Below, one piece after another: positions 1 to 6,798 of a stretch of 64,000 nucleotides of DNA (position 1 is the stretch's first letter; the number at the start of each line of letters is the position of its first letter). The notes under the pieces are model-generated. The model saw only the letters and a program-made list of their open reading frames with translations, was not told where the DNA came from and did no database searches. The position numbers and the translations under genes are program-made. Origin of the DNA: an uncultured Poribacteria bacterium (lineage in GTDB: Bacteria; Poribacteria; WGA-4E; WGA-3G); assembly GCA_958295855.1 (NCBI GenBank), contig OY282383.1:5270329-5334328 (forward strand). The letters are read 5' to 3'.

Positions 1-165
1 ACGCGGATTTTGGGCGTCTCGCGGAGCCAGCATTTTTTGGTCAGGGGAGGCGCGGCACAGCTGACCCACAAAAAAAACAGGGTAGGCACAAGGCCTACCC
101 CTACAAAGGCGGGGTAGGCACAAGGCTTACCCCTACAAAGGCGGGGTAGACACAAGGCTTACCCT
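1..165. repeat. 32-bp tandem hairpin repeats downstream of Uma2
   Basis: Positions 81-165 hold 2.6 copies of a 32-bp direct repeat. Each copy contains the inverted pair GGGTAGGC / GCCTACCC around a short loop, so each could fold as a hairpin. They lie just past the stop of the minus-strand Uma2 gene and could act as 3'-end structures. Positions 1-60 carry a 'cgcggatttt' type sequence that recurs near 1180-1260 and 2190-2310, marking the edge of the duplicated Uma2 unit. No gene is seen here. Confidence 0.7.
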
Positions 166-1058
166 TCGTTGTGATTTTGCCAGTTAATGTCCTCGAGCGT
201 CTGTGCAGCGAGTACTTGTTCAAAGAGCGCGTCAAGCAGGGCGAGGCTTTGGATTGAAGCAATCTGGTGAGTCAGTGCCTGCGGAATGGGATCGAACCGG
301 GACTGCAGCAGCTTGAGGAGTGCCATCTGTTTGGCACGTGTCTCCCCTTGTGCAAGGCCGCGTTCAATGCCACGCTCAATGCCTTGCGCAATGCCGCGTT
401 TAATGCTTTCTACAATGCCTTTTGCAATGCCTTGCGCAATGCCGCGTTGTTGTGCGGCTTCCACAGGTGTTGGTAGCCACATCTGGGCGCCAGGGTCGTA
501 GAACCAAAGCCCCTTATCGCGCACATGCAAGTCTAACCCCAGCGTTGCTGAAGGCACACTTCCATCTGCACGCGCAGCAATGGGAACATAGGCACCCGAT
601 ACAAGACGAAACCCCATCAGCGGTGATGGCAGATACTGCATATCCACATCATAGAGGAAATACTCCGGAACACCCAGCAACGCATAGAGTGCCTTCTGCC
701 CATGAAGATCGTGCCGAAACGTCTGTTCGCCCGAGAGCTCTAACACAAAGTCCGGCGGCTTGCCCTCCTCCCAGAATTTATAGAAGCGGCGGTCTTTACG
801 TTCCACGCCGAAAGTGACAAACACATCGGGCGAGATGTAATACCGAGGATCCCCCTCTACATAATACATCATCAGGTTCCCAGAGACATATACGTCGGGA
901 AACTTCTCGAAGTGGGGTGTGATCGTCTGGAGCGCGAGTATGAGCGCATCGCGATGTCGGTCGGATTCTGCCATAGGTTTTCCATCCGATTCAGGGTATT
1001 CCACCCAGGGTTCTGTGGGCGCGTAAGCGCTTGAAGGTGTGCTTGGATAACTTACCAT
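159..1058 (-). CDS. Uma2-family nuclease with glycine-repeat linker and DUF4351-like tail
   Basis: Uma2 (DUF820) proteins have a PD-(D/E)XK nuclease fold; their biological role is unproven. The core shows SPDVFVTFG, then PDFVLELSG, a helix HDLHGQKALYALLGV and EYFLYDVD, in family order. After about residue 195 there is a xxxG-periodic stretch (GIAQGIERG type), then a tail with LLKLLQSRFDP and LLDALFEQV that resembles the tails of the Rpn proteins nearby. The start is placed at 1058 (299 aa) rather than at the ATG at 1088: AAAGGAG lies 8 nt before it, and the tandem paralog has lost one of the upstream ATGs. The core is nearly identical to the gene at 1333-2070, but the tail is completely different. 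Family sure, role unknown. Confidence 0.85.
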   Translation of the reverse strand: MVSYPSTPSSAYAPTEPWVEYPESDGKPMAESDRHRDALILALQTITPHFEKFPDVYVSGNLMMYYVEGDPRYYISPDVFVTFGVERKDRRFYKFWEEGKPPDFVLELSGEQTFRHDLHGQKALYALLGVPEYFLYDVDMQYLPSPLMGFRLVSGAYVPIAARADGSVPSATLGLDLHVRDKGLWFYDPGAQMWLPTPVEAAQQRGIAQGIAKGIVESIKRGIAQGIERGIERGLAQGETRAKQMALLKLLQSRFDPIPQALTHQIASIQSLALLDALFEQVLAAQTLEDINWQNHNEG

Positions 1059-1134
1059 GAACATATCTCCTTTAGCTTCTATAGCCATTGGGAATCTGTT
1101 TTCTTGCTCATTTTTGTCACGTTATAGATAGTAC

Positions 1135-1163
1135 AGTATAACAGAAGTGTCCGGTAATGTCAA
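1135..1163 (-). promoter_or_regulatory. sigma-70 promoter of first Uma2 gene
   Basis: On the minus strand, -35 TTGACA (1158-1163), a 17-nt spacer and -10 TATACT (1135-1140). The start codon is about 70 nt downstream of the expected transcription start. The same sequence is repeated upstream of the second Uma2 gene. Confidence 0.8.
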
Positions 1164-1179
1164 CTAAAAAGCTGAATCG

Positions 1180-1310
1180 CGGATTTTTCTCGTCTGAATC
1201 ACGGATTATCACGGATGACGCGGAATGACGCGGATTTTGGGGCCCGCGCGTGTCGGCATTTTTTTGTAGGGGTAGGCCTTGTGCCTACCCTTTAGCCCCA
1301 GCGCGCAGGG
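1180..1310. repeat. duplicated intergenic repeat between Uma2 genes
   Basis: Contains 'cacggatt / acgcggatt' motifs and a GGGTAGGC-CTTGTG-GCCTACCC type hairpin (about 1268-1290). Both also occur downstream of the first and upstream of the second Uma2 gene. The Uma2 gene, its promoter and this 3' hairpin repeat at a period of about 1012 bp, a tandem duplication. Confidence 0.65.
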
Positions 1311-1332
1311 GTGTTTTGTAGAGGCAAAGCGT

Positions 1333-2070
1333 TTAGATTCGTGCTTTCAAGCGTTCAAGTTCTTCTCGGAGACGTGCGACTTCCGCTTCGGCGGCATCTG
1401 CGCGTTGTTTTTCAGCATCTTCTGCGCGTTGTTTTTCAGCATCTGCGCGTTGTTCTGCAGCATCCAAGCGTTCCGCAGGTGTTGGTAGCCACATCTGGGC
1501 GATAGGGTCGTAGAACCAAAGCCCCCTATCGCGCACATGCAAGTCTAACCCCAGCGTTGCTGAAGGCACGCTCCCATCTGCACGCGCAGCAATGGGAACA
1601 TAGGCACCCGATACAAGACGAAACCCCATCAGCGGTGATGGCAGATACTGCATATCCACATCATAGAGGAAATACTCCGGAACACCCAGCAACGTATAGA
1701 GTGCCTTCTGCCCATGAAGATCGTGCCGAAACGTCTGTTCGCCCGATAACTCTAACACAAAGTCCGGCGGCTTGCCCTCCTCCCAGAATTTATAGAAGCG
1801 GCGTTTTTTACGTTCCACGCCGAAAGTGACAAACACATCGGGCGAGATGTAATACCGAGGATCCCCCTCTACATAATACATCATCAGGTTCCCAGAGACA
1901 CACACATCGGGCACCTTCTCGAAGTGGGGTATGAGTGTCTGGAGCGCGAGGATGAGTGCATCGCGATGTTGTTCGGATTCTGCCATAGGTTTTCCATCCG
2001 ATTCAGGGTATTCCACCCAGGGTTCTGTGGGTGCGTAAGTGCTTGAAGGTGTGCTTGGATAACTTGCCAT
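1333..2070 (-). CDS. Uma2-family nuclease with coiled-coil tail
   Basis: Tandem paralog of the gene at 159-1058, 245 aa. The Uma2 core is almost the same sequence (SPDVFVTFG, PDFVLELSG, EYFLYDVD). Past the shared IAQMWLPTP segment (about residue 195) the tail is a charged alanine-rich coiled coil built on EKQRAEDAEKQRADAAE and ending VARLREELERLKARI, like the third Uma2 at 59.6 kb. So two tandem copies differ by a clean tail replacement. The start at 2070 is supported by AAAGGAG 8 nt upstream; the in-frame ATG at 2100 has no Shine-Dalgarno. It has its own copy of the TTGACA-17-TATACT promoter. Confidence 0.85.
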   Translation of the reverse strand: MASYPSTPSSTYAPTEPWVEYPESDGKPMAESEQHRDALILALQTLIPHFEKVPDVCVSGNLMMYYVEGDPRYYISPDVFVTFGVERKKRRFYKFWEEGKPPDFVLELSGEQTFRHDLHGQKALYTLLGVPEYFLYDVDMQYLPSPLMGFRLVSGAYVPIAARADGSVPSATLGLDLHVRDRGLWFYDPIAQMWLPTPAERLDAAEQRADAEKQRAEDAEKQRADAAEAEVARLREELERLKARI

Positions 2071-2146
2071 GAATATATCTCCTTTAGCTTCTATAGCCAT
2101 TGGGAATCTGTTTTCTTGCTCATTTTTGTCACGTTATAGATAGTAC

Positions 2147-2175
2147 AGTATAACAGAAGTGTCCGGTAATGTCAA
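2147..2175 (-). promoter_or_regulatory. sigma-70 promoter of second Uma2 gene
   Basis: Minus-strand TTGACA (2170-2175), 17-nt spacer, TATACT (2147-2152), identical to the promoter of the first copy. Confidence 0.8.
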
Positions 2176-2189
2176 CCAAAAAAGTTGAA

Positions 2190-2385
2190 TCGCGGATTTT
2201 TCTCGTCTGAATGCACGTCGCATTTGGGCGAATACGCCGCAAATCGCGGATTATCACGGATTACGCAGAATGACGCGGATTTTGGGGGGTCTCGCGGGGC
2301 CAGCATTTTTTGTAGGGGTAGGCCTTGTGCCTTTTCTGTAGGGGTAGGCCTTGTGCCTACCCTGTGTCTCGTGCCTACGCGGTGT
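2190..2385. repeat. mosaic of short repeats incl. collapsed palindromic element
   Basis: The 375-bp gap 2101-2475 holds only repeats and promoters. 2210-2243 is a short form of the AATGCACGTCGCA...CCGCAAA element seen full length at 41458, 42754 and 60347, here without its central hairpin. 2250-2290 repeats the cacggatt motif, and 2305-2370 has two GGGTAGGCCTTGTGCC hairpin arms. Confidence 0.65.
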
Positions 2386-2416
2386 CGCTATAGGTAAACG
2401 AAATGCCACTATTTTC

Positions 2417-2446
2417 TTGATTGGTACTGTTGTTCTCGTGTATAAT
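2417..2446 (+). promoter_or_regulatory. promoter of polysaccharide deacetylase
   Basis: TTGATT (2417-2422), 18-nt spacer ending in TG, TATAAT (2441-2446). It looks like an extended -10 promoter. AGGAG follows about 12 nt before the start codon at 2476. Confidence 0.6.
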
Positions 2447-2475
2447 AAGAGAACACTTAGGAGCGTAATGCGATT

Positions 2476-3249
2476 ATGAAACAGATTTCACACAAACCCC
2501 AGAGGGCGTTTACCCCGCTTTGCGGGGTGATACCTGTCCCCGATAAGCTTGTTGTGCTCACTTTTGACGATGGCTGCAAATCGCAAGCCACCTTTGTCGC
2601 GCCGCTCCTCATGCGGTATGGCTTCGGTGCAACCTTCTATATTACCGAAGGGCTCGGCTTCCTTAAGAATAAAGATGCCTATATGACATGGGAAGAGGTG
2701 CGCGGTTTGCATGATGCTGGTTTTGAAATTGGCAATCACACTCGCCATCACCGGAGCGTCACGCAGCAATCTGCCGAAGAATTGGCAGCTGACCTGCGGC
2801 ACATTGATGAACGGTGTGAGGCGTACGGCATCCCTCGCCCAACAACTTTCTGTTACCCCGGTTATAGCCACGACGAAGCGGCTGTCCAGGTGCTTGCAGC
2901 ACACGGTTTCAACTTTGCTCGACGTGGCGTTGCCCCAGAATATCCTTACGGCGGTGAGGGTGACCGGGGCCCTGCCTATAACCCGAGCCTTCATCATCCG
3001 CTCCTGATTCCTACGACAGGTGCCTCCGGTCCCAATTGGAATTTTGAGGATTTCACATGGGCGCTCGCGCACGCAAAAAATGGGGATATCGCGATTCTCA
3101 CGTTTCACGGGGTGCCAGATGTGGAGCATCCCTGGGTTCACACAGCGCCCGAGGTGTTTGAAACCTATATGGCATACCTTTCCGAAAACGGGTATACTGT
3201 GATTGCGCTTCGCGACCTCGCCTGCTATGTAACCCCCGAACAGCCGTAG
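2476..3249 (+). CDS. polysaccharide deacetylase (CE4/NodB-like)
   Basis: Metal-dependent carbohydrate esterase family 4, which removes N- or O-acyl groups from polysaccharides. 257 aa. The first motif VVLTFDDG gives the Asp pair. FEIGNHTRHHRS carries the H-x3-5-H metal ligands, CYPGYSHD corresponds to motif 3, and GDIAILTFHGVPD carries the last catalytic His. There is no signal peptide or membrane segment, so a cytoplasmic role is possible. A perfect hairpin ACCCCGC-TTT-GCGGGGT (2512-2528) is translated in frame as part of residues 12-20, before the conserved DKLVVLTFDD; it looks like a palindromic element recruited into the N-terminus. Monocistronic: unrelated repeats lie on both sides, and an imperfect hairpin 3245-3271 follows. 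Confidence 0.85.
   Translation: MKQISHKPQRAFTPLCGVIPVPDKLVVLTFDDGCKSQATFVAPLLMRYGFGATFYITEGLGFLKNKDAYMTWEEVRGLHDAGFEIGNHTRHHRSVTQQSAEELAADLRHIDERCEAYGIPRPTTFCYPGYSHDEAAVQVLAAHGFNFARRGVAPEYPYGGEGDRGPAYNPSLHHPLLIPTTGASGPNWNFEDFTWALAHAKNGDIAILTFHGVPDVEHPWVHTAPEVFETYMAYLSENGYTVIALRDLACYVTPEQP
2512..2528. repeat. in-frame palindrome in deacetylase N-terminus
   Basis: ACCCCGC (2512-2518), TTT loop, GCGGGGT (2522-2528). Same core type as the CCCCTGC-TTT-GCAGGGG hairpins in intergenic elements at 42.8 and 44.0 kb. Confidence 0.7.
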
Positions 3250-3287
3250 GGTTAGGTAGCCTCACCCCTACGAAAAGCGACGGGCAT

Positions 3288-3519
3288 ACTGGGCGCGAAG
3301 GAAAATGCTATTGCGATCATCTTACATCTACTTGATGTGCGTTTCGATGTAAGTACCGCACCCGACTTGACTTCTTTGCTTGAAGCAATTGACGATTTGG
3401 AACAACTCAGGCGCCTGGTTGACGAAGCTTTAGCGGCGGAGCACTTGGAGAATTTTATCCACAAAATTTTTGCAAGAAAATTAAATTGCTTGAAAACCGG
3501 CCGTTTTTTTAACTTGTAA
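3288..3519 (+). pseudogene. 5'-truncated Rpn family I tail fragment
   Basis: From about 3288 the sequence matches the tail genes (LGAKENAIA, LLDVRFDVSTAP, LLEAIDDLEQL, EHLENFIH) but has no start region. It runs at about 3465 into the conserved leader of the first full-length gene and stops at 3519. It is a relic of an orphan tail interrupted where the full-length unit begins. Confidence 0.8.
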
Positions 3520-3556
3520 AGGGCCTCTTGACATCCTACAATAAATGCTATATAAT
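3466..3556 (+). promoter_or_regulatory. conserved leader and consensus promoter of rpn I-A
   Basis: A leader of about 100 bp begins abruptly at AAATTTTTGCAAG, contains AAAACCGGCCGTTTTTTT, and ends in TTGACA (3528-3533), 17 nt, TATAAT (3551-3556). The ATG at 3564 follows 7 nt after the -10, so transcription should begin at or next to the start codon. There is no Shine-Dalgarno. The same arrangement precedes all four family I genes. Confidence 0.85.
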
Positions 3557-3563
3557 GACGACT

Positions 3564-4505
3564 ATGGAAAACCATCGAGATGAAAAACAAAATGCATCTG
3601 GCGAAATTATTTTACCGCATCAGCAATTTGACATCGTTGCCAAAGACCCGTTCTACGTGTTTCCAGAGGACATGCTGCGCTTCCTGATGGATAGGCTTGA
3701 CTTTGAGTTCATTGAACATGTTGATAGCAACTTAACCACAGTCGAAGTCCGGCACATGGACATCTTGATAAAGGTGATGCTTGAGGGGCAGCCGGTTTTG
3801 ATACATTGCGAAATCCAGACAGACGATAGTGTACAGCCGGACATGGTGCGCCGTAATGTGGGATACCTCGGCAGATGTTATGAAAAATATGGGCTGCCGA
3901 TCTATTCTTTCGTGCTTTACCTCCGGTCGACAGCTGGCCATAGGGACCCGGGCGGGTATTTCCAAAATGTGCCGGGGCACCGTTTCATTGTAGAGTATGA
4001 GGTGATTCGGCTGAACGAGGTTGATGGTGCGTCCATTCTTGAGGCCCGGCAGCCGGGTTTGATGCCGTTTACACCTTTGATGAAACCTCCTGCCGGTATG
4101 TCAGGGCTTGAGTGGACGCGGCATTGTGCTGCGGTAACGCAGTCGTTGCCGGTAGATTCGGCGGTGCGGAATAATTTAGTGGTAGAGTTATGGGTAATGA
4201 GCGGTTTGGCGCATGAGCGTCCACACCTCTTAACATTCATTCCGGAGGTTATTGTGCGAGAGTCATCAGTTTACCAAATGATTATTGAACGCGGGAAGCA
4301 ACTAGGCGAGAAGGAAAGTACTATTGCGCACATCTTAGCCCTACTTGATGCGCGTTTCGATGTGAGTACAGCACCCGACTTGGCTTCTTTGCTTGAAGCA
4401 ATTGACGATTTGCAACAACTCGGGCACCTGTTTCACGAAGCTTTAGCGGTGGAGCACTTGGAGAATTTCCTCCACGCGTTGCAAACTGCGCGGCCTGGTA
4501 CTTAA
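3564..4505 (+). CDS. Rpn-like PD-(D/E)XK nuclease, family I copy A
   Basis: 313 aa, resembling the recombination-promoting nuclease / YhgA-like transposase_31 family. Candidate active site: E61, D66 (RHMDIL) and E83-x-Q85 (HCEIQ), followed by the R97...Y101 region. At residue 231 there is an in-frame GTG (4254) preceded by CCGGAGG at 6-nt spacing. This would translate a tail protein beginning MRESSVYQMIIERG and ending LLEAIDDLQQL...LENFLHALQ. Here the glycine-rich linker is very short (RGKQLGEK). The start at 3564 matches the other copies and the leaderless promoter. DNA-cleaving activity is inferred from family, not seen. Confidence 0.88.
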   Translation: MENHRDEKQNASGEIILPHQQFDIVAKDPFYVFPEDMLRFLMDRLDFEFIEHVDSNLTTVEVRHMDILIKVMLEGQPVLIHCEIQTDDSVQPDMVRRNVGYLGRCYEKYGLPIYSFVLYLRSTAGHRDPGGYFQNVPGHRFIVEYEVIRLNEVDGASILEARQPGLMPFTPLMKPPAGMSGLEWTRHCAAVTQSLPVDSAVRNNLVVELWVMSGLAHERPHLLTFIPEVIVRESSVYQMIIERGKQLGEKESTIAHILALLDARFDVSTAPDLASLLEAIDDLQQLGHLFHEALAVEHLENFLHALQTARPGT

Positions 4506-4548
4506 TCTGTATTGAAGTCGGGTGGAGGTGTTACTTCCGGAGGTTATT

Positions 4549-4812
4549 GTGCGAGAGTCATCAGTTTACCAAATGATTATTGAACGCGGTATTGAACAAG
4601 GGAAGCAACTGGGCGCGAAGGAAAATGCTATTGCGAACATCTTAGACGTACTTGATGCGCGTTTCGAGGTGAGTACCGCACCCGCCTTGACTTCTTTGCT
4701 TGAAGCAATTGACGATTTGGAACAACTCAGGCGCCTGGTTCACGCAGCTTTAGCGGCGGAGCACTTGGATAATTTTATCCACGCGTTGCAAACTGCGCGG
4801 CCTGGTGCTTAA
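4549..4812 (+). CDS. orphan tail of Rpn family I (tail gene 1)
   Basis: 87 aa, GTG start at 4549 with CCGGAGG 6 nt upstream. The protein corresponds to residues 231 to the end of the full-length nuclease (MRESSVYQMIIERG, one IEQG unit, LGAKENAIA, LLEAIDDLEQL, LDNFIHALQ). It begins exactly at the conserved internal start of the full-length genes. About 40 bp separates it from copy A, so it is likely co-transcribed. Confidence 0.8.
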   Translation: MRESSVYQMIIERGIEQGKQLGAKENAIANILDVLDARFEVSTAPALTSLLEAIDDLEQLRRLVHAALAAEHLDNFIHALQTARPGA

Positions 4813-4839
4813 TCTGTATTGAAGTCGGGTGCAGGTGTT

Positions 4840-4878
4840 GATTCCGGAGGTTATTGTGCGCGAGTCCTCAGTTTACCA
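4840..4878 (+). pseudogene. truncated orphan tail start
   Basis: CCGGAGG, GTG (4856) and the first codons (RESSVYQ) of another tail gene. It is cut off exactly where the leader of copy B begins (AAATTTTTGCAAG). The same junction recurs at 13903, so tail remnant and leader were copied together. Confidence 0.8.
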
Positions 4879-4973
4879 AAAAATTTTTGCAAGAAAATTA
4901 ATTTGCTTGAAAACCGGCCGTTTTTTTAACTTGTAAAGGGCCTCTTGACATCCTACAATAAATAATATATAAT
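4878..4973 (+). promoter_or_regulatory. conserved leader and promoter of rpn I-B
   Basis: Second copy of the leader. TTGACA (4945-4950), 17 nt, TATAAT (4968-4973), then 7 nt to the ATG at 4981. No Shine-Dalgarno. Confidence 0.85.
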
Positions 4974-4980
4974 TACGCCT

Positions 4981-5934
4981 ATGGAAAACCATCGAGATGA
5001 AAAACAAAATGCATCTGGCGAAATTATTTTACCGCATCAGCAATTTGACATCGTTGCCAAAGACCCGTTCTACGTGTTTCCAGAGGACATGCTGCGCTTC
5101 CTGATGGATAGGCTTGACTTTGAGTTCATTGAACATGTTGATAGCAACTTAGCCACAGTCGAAGTCCGCCACATGGATATCTTGATAAAGGTGATGCTTG
5201 AGGGGCAGCCGGTTTTGATACATTGCGAGATCCAGACAGACGATAGTGTACAGCCGGACATGGTTCGCCGTAATGTGGGATATCTCGGCAGATGTTATGA
5301 GAAATATGGGCTGCCGATCTATTCTTTCGTGCTTTACCTCCGGTCGACAGCTGGCCATAGAGACCCGGGCGGGTATTTCCAAAATGTGCCGGGGCACCGT
5401 TTCATTGTAGAGTATGAGGTGATTCGGCTGAACGAGGTTGATGGTGCGTCCATTCTTGAGGCCCGGCAGCCGGGTTTGATGCCGTTTACACCTTTGATGA
5501 AACCGCCTGCTGGTATGTCAGGGCTTGAGTGGACGCGGCATTGTGCTGAGGTAACGCAGTCGTTGCCCGTAGATGCGGGGGTGCGGAATAATTTAGTGGT
5601 AGAGTTATGGGTAATGAGCGGTTTGGCGCATGAGCGTCCACACCTCTTAACATTCATTCCGGAGGATATTGTGAACGAGTCATCTGTTTATCAAATGATT
5701 ATTGAACGCGGCATTGAACAAGGGAAGCAACTGGGCGCGAAGGAAAATGCTATTGCGACCATCTTACATCTACTTAATCTACGTTTCGATGTGAGTACCG
5801 CACCCGACTTGACTTCTTTGCTTGAAGCAATTGACGATTTACAACAACTCATGCACCTGTTTGACGCAGCTTTCGAGGCGGAGCACTTGGAGAATTTTAT
5901 CCGCGTATTGCAAACCAAGCAGCATGGTGCTTGA
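4981..5934 (+). CDS. Rpn-like PD-(D/E)XK nuclease, family I copy B
   Basis: 317 aa, more than 95% like copy A in the first 230 residues (E61, D66, E83-x-Q85 conserved). The internal start is GTG at 5671 (residue 231) with GGAGG upstream; the first tail codons read VNESS instead of VRESS. One IEQG unit is present. The tail ends LENFIRVLQTKQHGA. The stop TGA at 5932 is followed at once by the CCGGAGG and GTG of the next tail gene, so translation is probably coupled. Confidence 0.88.
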   Translation: MENHRDEKQNASGEIILPHQQFDIVAKDPFYVFPEDMLRFLMDRLDFEFIEHVDSNLATVEVRHMDILIKVMLEGQPVLIHCEIQTDDSVQPDMVRRNVGYLGRCYEKYGLPIYSFVLYLRSTAGHRDPGGYFQNVPGHRFIVEYEVIRLNEVDGASILEARQPGLMPFTPLMKPPAGMSGLEWTRHCAEVTQSLPVDAGVRNNLVVELWVMSGLAHERPHLLTFIPEDIVNESSVYQMIIERGIEQGKQLGAKENAIATILHLLNLRFDVSTAPDLTSLLEAIDDLQQLMHLFDAAFEAEHLENFIRVLQTKQHGA

Positions 5935-5946
5935 CCGGAGGCTATT

Positions 5947-6318
5947 GTGCGAGAGTCCTCAGTTTACCAAATGATTATTGAACGCGGCATTGAACAAGGC
6001 ATTGAACAAGGGCGCGTAGAAAGTGTCGAAAAAGCATTTGAACAAGGCTTTGAACAAGGCTTTGAACAAGGCTTTGAACAAGGCTTTGAACAAGGCTTTG
6101 AACAAGGGCGGCACCTGGGCGCGAAGGAAACTGCTATTGCGTGCATCTTAGCCATACTTGATGCGCGTTTCGATGTGAATACCGCACCCATCTTGACTCC
6201 TTTGCTTGAAACAATTGACGATTTGCAACAGCTCAGGTGCCTGTTTCACGAAGCTTTAGCGGTGGAGCACTTGGAGAATTTTATCCGCGTATTGCAAACC
6301 AAGCAGCATGGTGCTTGA
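5947..6318 (+). CDS. orphan tail of Rpn family I with expanded FEQG repeats
   Basis: 123 aa, GTG start at 5947, CCGGAGG 6 nt upstream and 12 nt after the stop of copy B. Begins MRESSVYQMIIERG. The linker is expanded: IEQG units, the insert RVESVEKA, then repeated FEQG encoded by near-perfect 12-nt repeats. It ends in the usual LLETIDDLQQL tail. Stop followed directly by the next tail gene. Confidence 0.8.
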   Translation: MRESSVYQMIIERGIEQGIEQGRVESVEKAFEQGFEQGFEQGFEQGFEQGFEQGRHLGAKETAIACILAILDARFDVNTAPILTPLLETIDDLQQLRCLFHEALAVEHLENFIRVLQTKQHGA

Positions 6319-6330
6319 CCGGAGGCTATT

Positions 6331-6606
6331 GTGCGAGAGTCCTCAGTTTACCAAATGATTATTGAACGCGGCATTGAACAAGGCATTGAACAAGGGAAGC
6401 AACTGGGCGCGAAGGAAACTGCTATTGCGATCATCTTAGACCTGCTTGATGTGCGTTTCGATGTGAGTACTGCACCCGACTTGACTTCTTTGCTTGAAGC
6501 AATTGACGATTTGCAACAACTCAGGCGCCTGGTTCGCGAAGCTTTCGAGGCGGAGCACTTGGAGAATTTTATCCGCGCGTTGCAAACTGCGCGGCATGGT
6601 GCTTAA
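6331..6606 (+). CDS. orphan tail of Rpn family I
   Basis: 91 aa, GTG start at 6331 with CCGGAGG 6 nt upstream. MRESSVYQMIIERG, two IEQG units, LGAKETAIA, LLDVRFDVSTAP, LLEAIDDLQQL, LENFIRALQ. Directly follows the previous tail gene (12-nt gap), suggesting an operon of B plus two or three tails. Confidence 0.8.
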   Translation: MRESSVYQMIIERGIEQGIEQGKQLGAKETAIAIILDLLDVRFDVSTAPDLTSLLEAIDDLQQLRRLVREAFEAEHLENFIRALQTARHGA

Positions 6607-6649
6607 TCTGTATTGAAGTCGGGTGCAGGTGTTGCTTCCGGAGGTTATT

Positions 6650-6710
6650 GTGCGAGAGTCCTCAGTTTACCAAATGATTATTGAACGCGGTATTGAACAA
6701 GGGAAGCAAC
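6650..6710 (+). pseudogene. orphan tail broken by 35-bp repeats
   Basis: CCGGAGG plus GTG (6650) and codons for RESSVYQMIIERGIEQGKQ. At 6711 homology ends in a 35-bp tandem repeat. The frame stays open to 6856, but this part is repeat and antisense to the PhyH gene, so it is not a normal tail. Confidence 0.75.
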
Positions 6711-6798
6711 GGAGTGTGCCTGCTACCTTCGCGGCTACGGCACACGGAGTGTGCCTGCTACCTTTGCGGCTACGGCACACGGAGTGTGCCTGCTACCT
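6711..6798. repeat. 35-bp tandem repeat with GGCACAC/GTGTGCC hairpins
   Basis: Two full 35-bp units (6711-6745, 6746-6780) and half of a third. At each junction GGCACAC-GGA-GTGTGCC can form a hairpin. It forms the right boundary of the first Rpn array and touches the stop codon of the PhyH-HEAT gene at 6798. Confidence 0.8.

Noticed and set aside
81..165. Possible CRISPR array (32-bp repeats)
   Set aside because: Units abut without unique spacers and each is itself palindromic; no cas genes near.
3528..3563. Upstream TTG start for Rpn copy A
   Set aside because: TTG at 3528 is the -35 box itself; the other copies start at MENHRD and the ATG fits the promoter.
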